Assembly (NCBI GenBank): GCA_949287095.1
Contig: CASEFA010000014.1
Span: 1-56,175 of the forward strand
Direction of reading: 5' to 3'
From: an uncultured Bacillota bacterium
GTDB lineage: Bacteria > Bacillota > Clostridia > Peptostreptococcales > Anaerovoracaceae
DNA: 56,175 bases
Part shown: in pieces, positions 1-8,187 of the stretch
Layout of the letters: each line of letters begins with the position of its first letter
Position numbering within the stretch: position 1 is the stretch's first letter
Program-made: the position numbers and the translations under genes
Notes under the pieces: generated by a model
The model's database searches: none
What the model was told of the DNA's origin: nothing
What the model saw: the letters and a program-made list of their open reading frames with translations, nothing else

Positions 1-151
1 ATTTTAAATTGAATATGTAAAACTGAATCTGCCGTTCAGGCAATTTCTCACCTTAATTACCATGGAAGAGATAATTTACAGAAATTATTTCACACACTCC
101 ACTTTTACGATAATCCGTAAATCTGCACCTTGTCTTTACAGGCATACTGAT

Positions 152-181
152 AGGGCGAAGCATGAATCTGCGCCTCGCCCT
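152..181. repeat. Inverted repeat, possible terminator
   Basis: A 7-bp stem AGGGCGA (152-158) pairs with TCGCCCT (175-181). It lies just past the stop codon of the minus-strand membrane protein gene, where a terminator would be expected. The run of T residues that normally follows is missing, so its role is uncertain. I see no gene between position 1 and 209. Confidence 0.35.
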
Positions 182-209
182 TCACTTTATGTTCATTACT
201 CCCTTTGAA

Positions 210-557
210 TCATAAGCCTTTATCTATGCGCCTTGCCTTAATGTATTCGTAAACATCGAAGGCGCTCATGAGTATTGACAGTATAATTACAGTTATATCC
301 CTGCCCAGCACGATAAGCATGGTCAGAAATGCGACCATGAATTTCCAGAAAAATCCGCTTACATTTTCGCTCTGCACGCCGCATCTCTCATATCTCCTGC
401 TTGCCATCCGCTGGGACAGTATGTAGGATACTATTGCTCCTATGCATAGAGCCGCTCTGGTTTTTCCGCCTATATTAAAGGCTTCTATGCAGATGAGCGC
501 AGTCACTATGGCCACATCCGTTCCCACGCATATCCGCATGGCGCCGCTGTATTTCAT
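210..557 (-). CDS. Small integral membrane protein, unknown function
   Basis: A 115-residue protein with about three hydrophobic segments: an N-terminal one after MKYSGAMRIC, one near GAIVSYILS, and a C-terminal pair around FMVAFLTMLIVLG and ITVIILSILMSAF. It ends in a basic tail (KARRIDKG). It starts 28 bp downstream of the frameshifted secreted protein on the same strand, so the two are probably co-transcribed from the promoter at 1311-1339. I do not recognise the family. A small membrane protein next to a secreted glycine-rich hydrophobic protein recalls bacteriocin/immunity pairs, but that is inference from layout only. Confidence 0.6.
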   Translation of the reverse strand: MKYSGAMRICVGTDVAIVTALICIEAFNIGGKTRAALCIGAIVSYILSQRMASRRYERCGVQSENVSGFFWKFMVAFLTMLIVLGRDITVIILSILMSAFDVYEYIKARRIDKGL

Positions 558-585
558 GTTATCACCACAACCAATCTTGATTTTT

Positions 586-1187
586 TTACTTCATAAACGT
601 TTTCGATACCTTCTTTCCGTTTGGCCCTGTAATTTCAATTTGATACCCACTCTCAAGGGTAGCAATTCTCCCAGACAGTATGTTAACACTGACACGCCGA
701 GCTGTTCTCATTCTAATTTTATATTTTCCCGCAGCATCTGTTAGAGTAGTATAAAATTTTTCTATGCATTCGTCTGCAATTATACCAGCGATTCCTCCCA
801 ATGTAGCTCCTGCTACAATTTTACCCAAACTGGTTGGATTTATACCCACAAAGGAGCCCACCACGCCAGTTATAGTTGAAAACAGCATCTCTCGGTACTT
901 GCTAACAAACTTGGCAGATTCTTTTGTCACTGTTAAAGTTTTGTTGCACCCCAAGAACCATATCTCATTTCAATTCTGTTCTTGTATCTCTCATTTCCAT
1001 AAAGAACAATACCATTACTGTCTCCACCACCATCAGGAGCAATTACTGGCATAACACTAGTTACGGCATTCATCGATGCGTCTTTGTTTGAATCTTTATC
1101 TTGATTGTGCTCCATAGCAAAAGCTACTGGAACAGATGTCATGATCATAGTCGTTACTAAAAGACATGATATTAACTTATGTTTCAT
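586..1187 (-). pseudogene. Secreted protein with glycine-rich hydrophobic domain, frameshifted
   Basis: Two minus-strand reading frames overlap at 933-954 and make sense only as one gene. The first begins at 1187 after a good ribosome binding site (GGGGAGG) with a signal peptide (MKHKLISCLLVTTMIMTSVP, cleavage near AFA-M) and runs to RYGSWGATKL. The second reads GCNKTLTVTKES and continues through a glycine-rich hydrophobic stretch (residues like VVGSFVG, IVAGATLGGIAG) to a basic C-terminus. Adding one base to the four-C run at 949-952 would join them as RYGSWG-CNKTLTV in a 200-residue protein. The second frame alone could start only at a TTG without a convincing ribosome binding site. This could be a true loss, phase variation at a short G tract, or a sequencing error. 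The family is unknown to me; it resembles small secreted bacteriocin-like proteins in composition only. Confidence 0.6.
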
Positions 1188-1310
1188 ATTTTCCTCCCCT
1201 TTAGTATTTTAATCTGTGATATTCCGTTGATTAAAAGTGATTTACTCTATTCCCATCAGTCTCACCCCTTTAGCGCTCTGCATAAAATTTCTGTTAATCC
1301 CCTTATATCT

Positions 1311-1339
1311 AAAATATCACATCTTTTTATATATGTCAA
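1311..1339 (-). promoter_or_regulatory. SigA-type promoter for the 1187-210 gene cluster
   Basis: Read on the minus strand: -35 TTGACA (1334-1339), 17-bp spacer, -10 TATTTT (1311-1316). It implies a leader of roughly 118 nt before the secreted protein's start codon. Confidence 0.6.
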
Positions 1340-1440
1340 TAAAATATATAACATTTCTTCTTTATAATTTCTCAATTTATATATGCTGTTGATTTTTCTG
1401 AAATCTTGTGGTAAGTTATCAGTGGAAAGGCTTGGTTTTA

Positions 1441-1809
1441 ATGAAAGAAGAAAGTAAAAGAAATCCTTTGAATAATTTTGATGCACAGTTCAAGAAAGCC
1501 ACTTTACAGCTTTTGATACTGTCCATCCTGTCTGACGAGGAAATGTATGCGTATGAAATCGCTCAGACTATACTTGAACGAAGCGGCGGAAAGTACAAAG
1601 CTCCCCTCCTTTATACGTCTATTTCCAAGCTTGAGGCATACGGCTTCGTTACCGAAAGCAGAAAAGAATCCGTTTCAAACAGAATGAGGGTATATTACAT
1701 GATTACCGATTCGGGGCTGTCATATTTAAGCCAGCTTAAAGGACTGTATAAAGACCTTACGGATGTAGTGTATGATATTGCATATTCAAAGGAGGAACGT
1801 GATTCATGA
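1441..1809 (+). CDS. PadR family transcriptional regulator
   Basis: A 122-residue winged-helix protein. The stretch KKATLQLLILSILSDEEMYAYEIAQTI is the PadR N-terminal helix-turn-helix, followed by GGKYKAPLLYTSISKLEAYGFV and the wing VYYMITDSGLSYL. I chose ATG 1441; an in-frame GTG at 1408 would add 11 residues without a better ribosome binding site. Its stop overlaps the start of the next gene in an ATGA, so the two are translationally coupled. PadR proteins often repress their own operon, and this one heads a trio with a membrane protein and a secreted protein. Confidence 0.85.
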   Translation: MKEESKRNPLNNFDAQFKKATLQLLILSILSDEEMYAYEIAQTILERSGGKYKAPLLYTSISKLEAYGFVTESRKESVSNRMRVYYMITDSGLSYLSQLKGLYKDLTDVVYDIAYSKEERDS

Positions 1810-2165
1810 ATCATGAAGTTGTCGACAATTATATTAAAATGATTAAAAAAGAAATTTCCTCCATATACTCTGCTGACGAGTTTCTATCATCCATGCGCGA
1901 ATATCTCGATGATTACTGCGACGAGCATCCGGGCTGCACCACTGAAGACCTTGAAGAAGAGTTTGGTACACCTGAAGAAATTGCTAATGAATTTCTGGAG
2001 TCAAAGAATGTATCCAATTCCGGCAGAATCAAAAAACTCAGGAACAGCAGACGGCTCATTGCCATCATAGCAGTTGTTCTGGTAGTCGTATTGATAGCGG
2101 TGATTGCCTTTTACAGGGATGTGCTGAGCCAGTCTACGCAGAATCTATCCGGAAGAAGAAGTTGA
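1806..2165 (+). CDS. DUF6120/HAAS-like small membrane protein
   Basis: A 119-residue protein with an acidic helical N-terminal domain ending in EEFGTPEEIANEFLES, the signature seen in HAAS/DUF1700/DUF6120 proteins encoded beside PadR regulators, then one strong transmembrane helix (about residues 82-103, LIAIIAVVLVVVLIAVIAFY) and a short tail. It overlaps padR by 4 bp. In related PadR-HAAS pairs the membrane protein is thought to be a partner or target of the regulator; its biochemical role is not established. Confidence 0.75.
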   Translation: MNHEVVDNYIKMIKKEISSIYSADEFLSSMREYLDDYCDEHPGCTTEDLEEEFGTPEEIANEFLESKNVSNSGRIKKLRNSRRLIAIIAVVLVVVLIAVIAFYRDVLSQSTQNLSGRRS

Positions 2166-2197
2166 GAATCCTGTATGGTGATGGAAGGAGATTATTT

Positions 2198-2689
2198 ATG
2201 AAAAGAAAAACGGCAATCGCATTAAGTCTTATCATGGTGATGCTGTTCACATCTGCCATCTCAGTCAACGCAGCGGAATCGCCGGGCATGGCACCTGATA
2301 TAACGAAGGAAACTATTTATTATTCCGACGGTTCATATGCAACCATCGAGACTACCGTATATAGTGATGCAGGTTACATTCAGCCTATGGCAATTGCTAA
2401 ATTAAAGACTTCCCAGCGAACTTATACATATTATGACAGTAGCGACAAGAAAGCCTGGGATTTCACCGTTAAAGGGACCTTCCAGTACGATGGAACCAGA
2501 GTCGTTGCAAAATCCAGTTCCTCCAGCTATAACGTCTACATCAGCGGCTGGAAATGCGTATCCCGTTCTACTACCAAATCCGGCGCGACGGTAAAAGGCA
2601 CCGCCAGGTTCGAATATAGAGGAGCGGCATCTAAAACCGTTACTATCGGTATGAAGTGCTCCAAGACCGGAACCATCACGGCTATTTAG
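2198..2689 (+). CDS. Small secreted protein, DUF6147-like
   Basis: A 163-residue protein starting at ATG 2198 after AAGGAG (2185-2190); an upstream in-frame TTG at 2162 lacks a ribosome binding site. The N-terminus MKRKTAIALSLIMVMLF...SVNAAE is a signal peptide. The mature part is rich in Ser, Thr, Tyr and Lys with beta-strand character (AKLKTSQRTYTYYDSSDKKAW, FTVKGTFQYDG). It resembles the small secreted DUF6147-type proteins of Clostridia. It is the last gene of the PadR trio and is followed at once by a strong terminator. Confidence 0.7.
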   Translation: MKRKTAIALSLIMVMLFTSAISVNAAESPGMAPDITKETIYYSDGSYATIETTVYSDAGYIQPMAIAKLKTSQRTYTYYDSSDKKAWDFTVKGTFQYDGTRVVAKSSSSSYNVYISGWKCVSRSTTKSGATVKGTARFEYRGAASKTVTIGMKCSKTGTITAI

Positions 2690-2701
2690 CGACAACCAAA
2701 C

Positions 2702-2744
2702 GAGCAGGTAATCAGTCAGTAATTTCTGGTACCTGCTCTTTTTA
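2702..2744 (+). terminator. Rho-independent terminator of the PadR trio
   Basis: A 9-bp perfect stem GAGCAGGTA (2702-2710) / TACCTGCTC (2730-2738) is followed by TTTTTATT. Confidence 0.85.
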
Positions 2745-3198
2745 TTCCATTGAGCGAGACAGCCTTTATACCCACTGTCCTGGTTAATTCATATGCAATA
2801 CGTTCCGTTTCACGCGCAAAAGCAATCGTAAAAAAATACGATTGCTTAAATTCAATCAAAACCACCACATGAAACCCATAAGTGAAATCTCGCCATATGC
2901 GCCTTTTATCAATAGCGCCCGCTGTGAGCGGTTCAAACATTTTTATAATATATCTGATTTCAGTTAAAGATTTTTCTACCTTCTGTCGAGGTTTTCCCGA
3001 TTTGATAGAAAAAAATATAGAAATTAAAGCTTATCCGGAATGTGGAGAACCTGAAAAGTAAACCATAAGCACGATAACACTGTAAATGATAGAATTTCAT
3101 TCTACCGAATTGCGGTTTTGCTCAGAAAAGGTTTAACTGCCGGGTTCGTTAGCAAACTTTTACCAACTGCATTTGCAGCGGAAATATAAACGCCGCCT
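2745..3198. other. Gene-poor interval with one perfect hairpin
   Basis: No convincing gene in about 450 bp. There is a perfect 11-bp inverted repeat around an A-rich loop, AAGCAATCGTA (2820-2830) and TACGATTGCTT (2837-2847). An open frame on the minus strand (2940-2716, 74 codons) and a short plus-strand frame ending PECGEPEK near 3058 have no ribosome binding site or recognisable domain. They may be remnants of a lost gene. Confidence 0.4.
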
Positions 3199-3705
3199 CT
3201 ACGAAACCGTCACTCTGATTTCCCTGTCCGCGGCCTTTTCCGAAAATGCCTTTCCGGCTTCATTCACGTTTACCCACTTGAATAAAACCGTGCTGCCGGA
3301 ATCCGCGATAAACGTAAAGCTCTGTAAGGTGTCTGACGGACCATCAACCGGTTCTGTCACGTCCGTTTTAGTCGTTTCAAAGCTTTTGAGAATCACATCC
3401 TCTTTCTCTTCCATATTCCACGTGTGCGTAGGAATGACCTGCGGCAGAACCACGGTCACGCTGCCGTCGTCAGCTGCCTTGACCTGCATATTCATCTCGT
3501 ATCCGGAGTCTTCCCCTTCATCTCCGAAGCCCGTTTCATAAACCTCTCCGTTTATCATTACCGCGTCTTTATCCGGGTAACCGGCTTCGTCTGTCGGGAA
3601 CCCGCTGTCACCCGAACCGGAGGCGCTGCATCCTGTCATAAGCCCAATGGACAGAGCCAGCGCCAGGCCCATAGTCTTTACGAAAAATCTCCTGTTCGCC
3701 TTCAT
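3199..3705 (-). CDS. Lipoprotein, unknown function
   Basis: A 168-residue protein with a basic N-terminus, hydrophobic core and lipobox LMTGC, so it should be lipidated on the Cys near residue 26. The mature region starts with a Gly/Ser/Asp-rich linker. The second half has alternating beta-strand patterns (VTVVLPQVIPTHTWNM, QSFTFIADSGSTVLFKWVN) that recall small beta-sandwich proteins such as chagasin-type inhibitors, though I see no proof of that. A G-rich ribosome binding site (GGGGGAA) precedes the ATG. Confidence 0.7.
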   Translation of the reverse strand: MKANRRFFVKTMGLALALSIGLMTGCSASGSGDSGFPTDEAGYPDKDAVMINGEVYETGFGDEGEDSGYEMNMQVKAADDGSVTVVLPQVIPTHTWNMEEKEDVILKSFETTKTDVTEPVDGPSDTLQSFTFIADSGSTVLFKWVNVNEAGKAFSEKAADREIRVTVS

Positions 3706-3790
3706 TTCTATTCCCCCTTCTCTCCTTCGCCTTATATGATGGCTACATTGTAGCTGAATGAGCTGTGTGGTGCAAGGCTAATATGCCCTC

Positions 3791-3990
3791 GTTCGATGTC
3801 ATGCGCAGATTACAGCTTTCAGACGGAACGTTTTTTCGACCTCAAAGCCTTAAAACGCCGCAGACATCGAACAAATCCGGTGAAAAACTGCATTCAAACG
3901 CGCACCGTGTTCGATGTTTCTTCCGAAAAACTGCTTTGACATCGAAAAAGTGTTCGATGCGGCCGGCCGAAAACCTGCTTCACATCGAAC
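3791..3990. repeat. Six GTTCGATGT sites in strictly alternating orientation
   Basis: GTTCGATGT occurs at 3791-3799, 3909-3917 and (as GTTCGATGC) 3952-3960. Its reverse complement ACATCGAAC occurs at 3864-3872, 3982-3990 and (as ACATCGAAA) 3939-3947. The order is + - + - + -. The last four form two tandem hairpin units of about 41 bp (3907-3947 and 3950-3990) that share an inner CCGAAAA(A/C)CTGCTT; a related GTGAAAAACTGC lies at 3880-3891. The block fills the gap between the hydrogenase stop and the lipoprotein start, about 320 bp without a believable gene. It looks like an interspersed repeat element; open frames crossing it are probably spurious. Confidence 0.75.
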
Positions 3991-4024
3991 ACTTCATAAA
4001 ATCATAAAATCTGCTCTGTATCAA

Positions 4025-5464
4025 TTATATTATATTTATCTGCTTCTTGATGTTGGAGAGGATCTCCGTCTCAGTGGCGGTTTCGATTCTCTGCTTCATC
4101 TGCTTCGGAGCTTCTACGTACTTAATCATATTTCCGCTTCCGCCTACGCAGCCGCCGACACAGGCCATTCCCTCGATGAAGTTGTTAGGGAGAACGCCTT
4201 TGCTCGCGCGCATGAGGGCAGTCTTGCACTGCTCGATTCCGTCGCATGCGATAGGGTTAAGCTCGAAATCCGTAACTCCCTGTTCCTTGAGGGCCTGCTT
4301 TACGGCCTCGGTAAGTCCGCCGGCTCTGGCGAAGATTCTTCCGTAGTAGGAAGCCTGATTCCACTCGGTTTCCTCCAGCTCGCTGAGCACGATGTTCTTG
4401 CTGTCAAACAGCGCCTGCAGCTCCTCAAAGGTTATTGCGTAGTCTACGTACTGCGCGATTTCAGGCTTTCTCACCTCCGCCTTTTTAGCGATGCAAGGGC
4501 CGATGAATACTATTTTATACTCAGGGTTGCTCTCTTTGACAAAGCGCGCAAGCTCCGCCATCGGAGAAAGGTTATGAGAAATCTTGTCCACCATGGTAGG
4601 GAACGCCGTCTCGATGTACTTTACAAAGGCAGGGCAGCACGAAGACGTAAGGAATCCCTTTTCAACCAGCTCCTGAGACTCCTTGTGGGCTACCATGTCG
4701 GCTCCCAGTGCAACCTCCAGCACTCTTTTGAATCCCAGATTTCTGATTCCGGTGATAACCTGTCCCAGATTTGCATAGAGGAACTGGCTGGCTATGGACG
4801 GAGCAACTATGGCGATTACAGGCTTTGACGGATCTTTTTCGCTTTCCTTTATCAGCTTGATTACGTCCACGATGCTGGACACGTCAACGGTAGCGCCGAA
4901 CGGGCAGTGATATACGCACGCGCCGCAGCTTATGCACTTCTCTTCGTCTATGGAAGCTTCGCCGCCCGGAGCCATGGAGATGGCTCCCACCTTGCACGCC
5001 TTTTCGCAAGGTCTTGCAAAGTTGTGGATGGCGCTGTACTGACATGCGGAGGCGCACCTTCCGCAGTCCACGCACTTGCTCTTATCTATGTGGGCGTGAT
5101 GATTGTTGTCTATGGTTATGGCTCCCAGCTTGCAGCTTGCGATGCAGTTATGAGCAAGGCAGCCTCTGCAGAGGTCCGTTACTACGTATCCCGCCTCCGG
5201 ACATTCGTCGCAGGCGATTGGAATTACCTGAACCACGCTCTTCTTCGATTTGCTTCCGCCTATGGCAAGTCTCATTCTCTCCGCAACGATGGCGCGGTCC
5301 TTATATATACAGCATCTGTCAGGCGGTTCGTTGTCAAGGATTACCTTGCTTGCAACTTCGTTGAACTCCGCAAACACGTCATTGCCCTTCCACGTCTGAA
5401 TGGCAACCTCTCTGAGCACCCTGTACTTAATCTCCTGAACTCTGTTTTCAAATAGTTTGTTCAT
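4025..5464 (-). CDS. [FeFe] hydrogenase, group B-like (B1/B3)
   Basis: A 479-residue iron hydrogenase that interconverts protons and H2 at an H-cluster, using electrons passed along Fe-S clusters. Cysteine clusters run from about residue 85 to 187, including CVDCGRCASAC (131-141) and CISCGACVYHCPFG (177-190), a typical 2[4Fe-4S] ferredoxin domain. The three H-cluster motifs are SSCCP (274-278), GPCIAKKAE (322-330) and MACVGGC (433-439); the likely ligands are C277, C324, C435 and C439. The third motif has Val where group A enzymes have Pro. The N-terminal part (KYRVLREVAIQTWKGN, CCIYKDRAIV) matches what I know of the B1/B3 type. There is no maturase (hydEFG) in the window. Its ribosome binding site AAGGAGG and a 38-bp gap suggest co-transcription with the upstream DUF218 gene. 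Confidence 0.92.
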   Translation of the reverse strand: MNKLFENRVQEIKYRVLREVAIQTWKGNDVFAEFNEVASKVILDNEPPDRCCIYKDRAIVAERMRLAIGGSKSKKSVVQVIPIACDECPEAGYVVTDLCRGCLAHNCIASCKLGAITIDNNHHAHIDKSKCVDCGRCASACQYSAIHNFARPCEKACKVGAISMAPGGEASIDEEKCISCGACVYHCPFGATVDVSSIVDVIKLIKESEKDPSKPVIAIVAPSIASQFLYANLGQVITGIRNLGFKRVLEVALGADMVAHKESQELVEKGFLTSSCCPAFVKYIETAFPTMVDKISHNLSPMAELARFVKESNPEYKIVFIGPCIAKKAEVRKPEIAQYVDYAITFEELQALFDSKNIVLSELEETEWNQASYYGRIFARAGGLTEAVKQALKEQGVTDFELNPIACDGIEQCKTALMRASKGVLPNNFIEGMACVGGCVGGSGNMIKYVEAPKQMKQRIETATETEILSNIKKQINII

Positions 5465-5502
5465 AAATCCTCCTTATCTGCATATTTTGTCGCTATCCAA
5501 AC

Positions 5503-6270
5503 TCACTCACCGTGAGAAATTTCTCCGCTTCCCGTTATAGGTATCTCTTCGCCGCCTACGGCAGAGCCCATGTCAAAGAGCATCATCAGGAAATCCTTGT
5601 TTCTTGCCGCAACCTCACGAAGCTCCCTGTAGGCCTGGCCGGCATACTTTTCCTGATCCGCAGCCACACCGGCAAGGTCAAGACCCAGCTTTTCTCCTAT
5701 GTAGAGGGCTCTGTACTCGTGATAAGTCTGGCTCACCACTATGGCCGACTTCACTCCGAAAATATCCCGGGCTCTCTCCATGGATTCATAAGTGGAAAAT
5801 CCCGCATGGTCGCAGAATATGTCCTCCGCCGGAACTCCCGCCTCAAGGGTATAGCTCAGCATAACGTGAATCTCGTTATGGCCCTGGCTCCCGTTGTCTC
5901 CCGACAGGAGAATCTTAGGCGCAAGACCTTCCTCATAAAGCCTTATCCCCGCATCAAGCCTGTCCTTAAGCATGGGCGACGGCGTTTCGCTGTCGGTTAT
6001 ACCTGCGCCGAGGACCAGAATGCAGTCGGCGTTCATATCTCTGAGCCCGGCTAAAACGTCCTCCGGAATTTCAGTCTCCTCCGTGGAGCTTCCCGCGTAT
6101 CCGCCTGGCTCATGGTCGTTATCCTCATCGATACCGTCGAAAGAATACTGTATACACTCTTTGGCGACCTGAACCACGTGATTATTTACCATCATAGCCG
6201 CAAATCCTGCTATGACCGCCGCGGTAACTATCGTAAAAATAAATACTTTGAGCGCTTTCCTGATTTTCAT
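5503..6270 (-). CDS. DUF218 / YdcF-SanA-like membrane-anchored protein
   Basis: A 255-residue protein with one N-terminal transmembrane helix (about residues 9-29) and an outside DUF218 domain. Family motifs are CILVLGAGI, RLDAGIRLYEEGLAPKILLSGDNG and IVVSQTYHEYRALYIGEKLG. The family includes SanA and ElyC, linked to envelope integrity; no reaction is established. A TG-extended -10 (TGGTATACT on the minus strand, near 6340) probably drives it, divergently from aroB. The hydrogenase gene follows 38 bp downstream. Confidence 0.8.
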   Translation of the reverse strand: MKIRKALKVFIFTIVTAAVIAGFAAMMVNNHVVQVAKECIQYSFDGIDEDNDHEPGGYAGSSTEETEIPEDVLAGLRDMNADCILVLGAGITDSETPSPMLKDRLDAGIRLYEEGLAPKILLSGDNGSQGHNEIHVMLSYTLEAGVPAEDIFCDHAGFSTYESMERARDIFGVKSAIVVSQTYHEYRALYIGEKLGLDLAGVAADQEKYAGQAYRELREVAARNKDFLMMLFDMGSAVGGEEIPITGSGEISHGE

Positions 6271-6431
6271 CTATACCCCTTTTACAAACACTCCTAAAGT
6301 GTGATACAATTCTATTGGCTTTGTGCGATGATATCGCTACAGTAGTATACCACAAAGACTTACTTTTTTCTCGTGTATTTTGTTAAAAATTTGACCAAAA
6401 TACTAATATTTTTTAAGCCGGGAGATCTGTT

Positions 6432-7475
6432 ATGAAAAGATTCACGATTTCCGCGTCGTCGACCTACGATGTGATAACGGGATATGACACAATAAAGGAT
6501 ATCGGAAAATACACAGGCGAGGTTCTGGACCCGTGCAGGCTCTGTATTATCACTGACAGTACGGTCAACAGCCTCTATTCCCAGGTCGTTCTCACCTCAC
6601 TGATAGAAAGCGGCTTTCAGACCTCGAAAATCGTTTTTCCTTCAGGTGAGCATTCAAAGAACCTGAGCACTTATACCAATATCCTCGAAGCCCTTGCTGA
6701 CGAGGGCATCACCCGTTCGGATGCCGTAGTGGCTCTCGGAGGCGGAGCCGTAGGCGATATTGCAGGCTTTGCCGCAGCCACGTACATGCGGGGCATACGA
6801 TATATTCAGATCCCCACCACTTACGAAGCAGCCGTCGATGCTGCCTACGGAGGAGAAACCGGTCTCAATCTGATGAGCGGTAAGAATCTTGTCGGCGCTT
6901 TCTGGCAGCCGTCTCTTGTTCTCTGCGACTATAAATTCTTCGAGACCCTTTCCGATTTGAAAATTAAAGACGGAGCCGCCGAAGCTGTGAAGTTTGCAGT
7001 TATTTCCGAAAGCAGCCTTGCGGACCATATTCTGAAAAACGATTATGAATACGTTGTGGAACGCTGTATTTCGATAAAGAAATCCCTCATCGAAGCGGAT
7101 GAAAAGTGTTACGGTCTCCGTCAGATTCTCGGGTTCGGACACACCGTAGGTCAGGCTGTCGAAAAGCTGAGTTCATACAGCCTCCCTCACGGCCACGCCG
7201 TAGCTATCGGAATGGTGATCGAGTCAAAGGCGGCATTTAAAGCCGGCCTTACAAAGACTGATATAAGCGTTGAGCTGACAGACATATTCAAAAGGCTCGG
7301 TTTTGACACGTCATGTCACTACTCCGCCGACGAAATATATAACCTTGCTGTCATGGACAAGAAGATATTCGGTGACAAAATAAGCGTAATCGTACCGGAA
7401 AAATTCGGCAAGTGCAGCCTGCATAAGATTTCAATATCGAATTTAAGAGAATACATAAGGGAAGGCCTGAAATAA
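6432..7475 (+). CDS. aroB: 3-dehydroquinate synthase
   Basis: A 347-residue enzyme that converts DAHP to 3-dehydroquinate, the second step of the shikimate pathway; NAD and a divalent metal are needed. Diagnostic parts: PSGEHSKNL (substrate/NAD region), ALGGGAVGDIAGFAAATYMRGI, QIPTT, GKNLVGAFWQPS, and the metal-binding E and two H in GAAEAVKFAVI, GFGHTVGQAVEKLS and LPHGHAVAIGM. Length is normal. It stands alone: no other shikimate gene is nearby, and the gene ends inside its own terminator. The start follows GGGAG. Confidence 0.95.
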   Translation: MKRFTISASSTYDVITGYDTIKDIGKYTGEVLDPCRLCIITDSTVNSLYSQVVLTSLIESGFQTSKIVFPSGEHSKNLSTYTNILEALADEGITRSDAVVALGGGAVGDIAGFAAATYMRGIRYIQIPTTYEAAVDAAYGGETGLNLMSGKNLVGAFWQPSLVLCDYKFFETLSDLKIKDGAAEAVKFAVISESSLADHILKNDYEYVVERCISIKKSLIEADEKCYGLRQILGFGHTVGQAVEKLSSYSLPHGHAVAIGMVIESKAAFKAGLTKTDISVELTDIFKRLGFDTSCHYSADEIYNLAVMDKKIFGDKISVIVPEKFGKCSLHKISISNLREYIREGLK

Positions 7476-7487
7476 GCCTTCCCTTTT
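7458..7487 (+). terminator. aroB terminator
   Basis: Stem AGGGAAGGC (7458-7466) / GCCTTCCCT (7476-7484) followed by TTT. The stem includes the last aroB codons and the stop codon. Confidence 0.75.
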
Positions 7488-7497
7488 CATAAACCTT

Positions 7498-8073
7498 TTA
7501 CTGCTGTGCTTTTTCGGCAATGGCCGCAATTTCCGTCTCAATCTCCGAAGCCGGTATTTTCTCCATCTCCCGTGTAATGTTGTCAAAATCGCAGATAAAC
7601 GATATGCTTTCATCATCTATCTCCGCAACACCCTGGTAACCTCCGCCGACAAGGTAGTGGCCTTCATCGGTATGCTCCAGGAACAGAAGATATGTCTCTC
7701 CCGTTTCCAGCAGCGGAGCTTCCGGAAATGCCTCAGTAACCACACCGTCTTTGCTTCCTCCCGTCTGAAGAACGGTTATTTCTTCCGGCGGATTGTCCGA
7801 ATCAGATTTTATGACGGTAACAACCTCCACATTCTGCCTGGTAAAAACCACGTCGTTTCTCAGTTCTTCCGAATGGCCGGTAACTTTGCCTTTCACGATT
7901 AAATCCGTATCCGTTACCATACTGTCCATAGTCTCATAGTGAGTCTTCCAGTCGGCTGAAGGTCCGCTCAGATTTTTATCTGCGGCATCCGTCCCGCCTC
8001 CGTCATTACCGCAGCCCGCAAGTAAAAGCACAAGCATGAGGCTGACAGCTGAAGCTATTGCTTTTTTCTTCAT
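7498..8073 (-). CDS. Lipoprotein, unknown function
   Basis: A 191-residue protein with a signal sequence and lipobox LLAGC (Cys near residue 21), then a Gly/Asp-rich spacer. The body has the pattern DLIVKGKVTG...FTRQNVEVVTVIKSD...ITVLQTGG...LLETGETYLLFL, an OB-like beta-barrel seen in many Gram-positive lipoproteins of unknown role. It lies 114 bp downstream of sstT on the same strand and has its own promoter (8129-8156). Confidence 0.75.
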   Translation of the reverse strand: MKKKAIASAVSLMLVLLLAGCGNDGGGTDAADKNLSGPSADWKTHYETMDSMVTDTDLIVKGKVTGHSEELRNDVVFTRQNVEVVTVIKSDSDNPPEEITVLQTGGSKDGVVTEAFPEAPLLETGETYLLFLEHTDEGHYLVGGGYQGVAEIDDESISFICDFDNITREMEKIPASEIETEIAAIAEKAQQ

Positions 8074-8128
8074 TGTAAACGCCTCCCTTACCCTTATTGA
8101 TGCGCAATGTGTATACTATCTTTATTTT

Positions 8129-8156
8129 ATTATACAACTCCTGTAAAAAAAAACAA
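8129..8156 (-). promoter_or_regulatory. Promoter of the 7498-8073 lipoprotein gene
   Basis: Minus strand: -35 TTGTTT (8151-8156), 16-bp spacer, consensus -10 TATAAT (8129-8134). Confidence 0.6.
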
Positions 8157-8187
8157 TAGCTCTGATTTACTTCTTTTATGTATATTT

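Noticed and set aside
1262-1486. 74-codon minus-strand open frame opposite padR
   Set aside because: It starts inside padR and upstream of the only good promoter (1311-1339), with no ribosome binding site.
2716-2940. 74-codon minus-strand open frame
   Set aside because: No ribosome binding site, no recognisable domain, and it runs through a strong hairpin and into the terminator of the facing gene.
3907-3990. CRISPR array
   Set aside because: Only two 41-bp units, internally palindromic and nearly without spacer.
3765-4007. 80-codon plus-strand open frame across the GTTCGATGT repeats
   Set aside because: The translation only mirrors the repeat units; no start signal.
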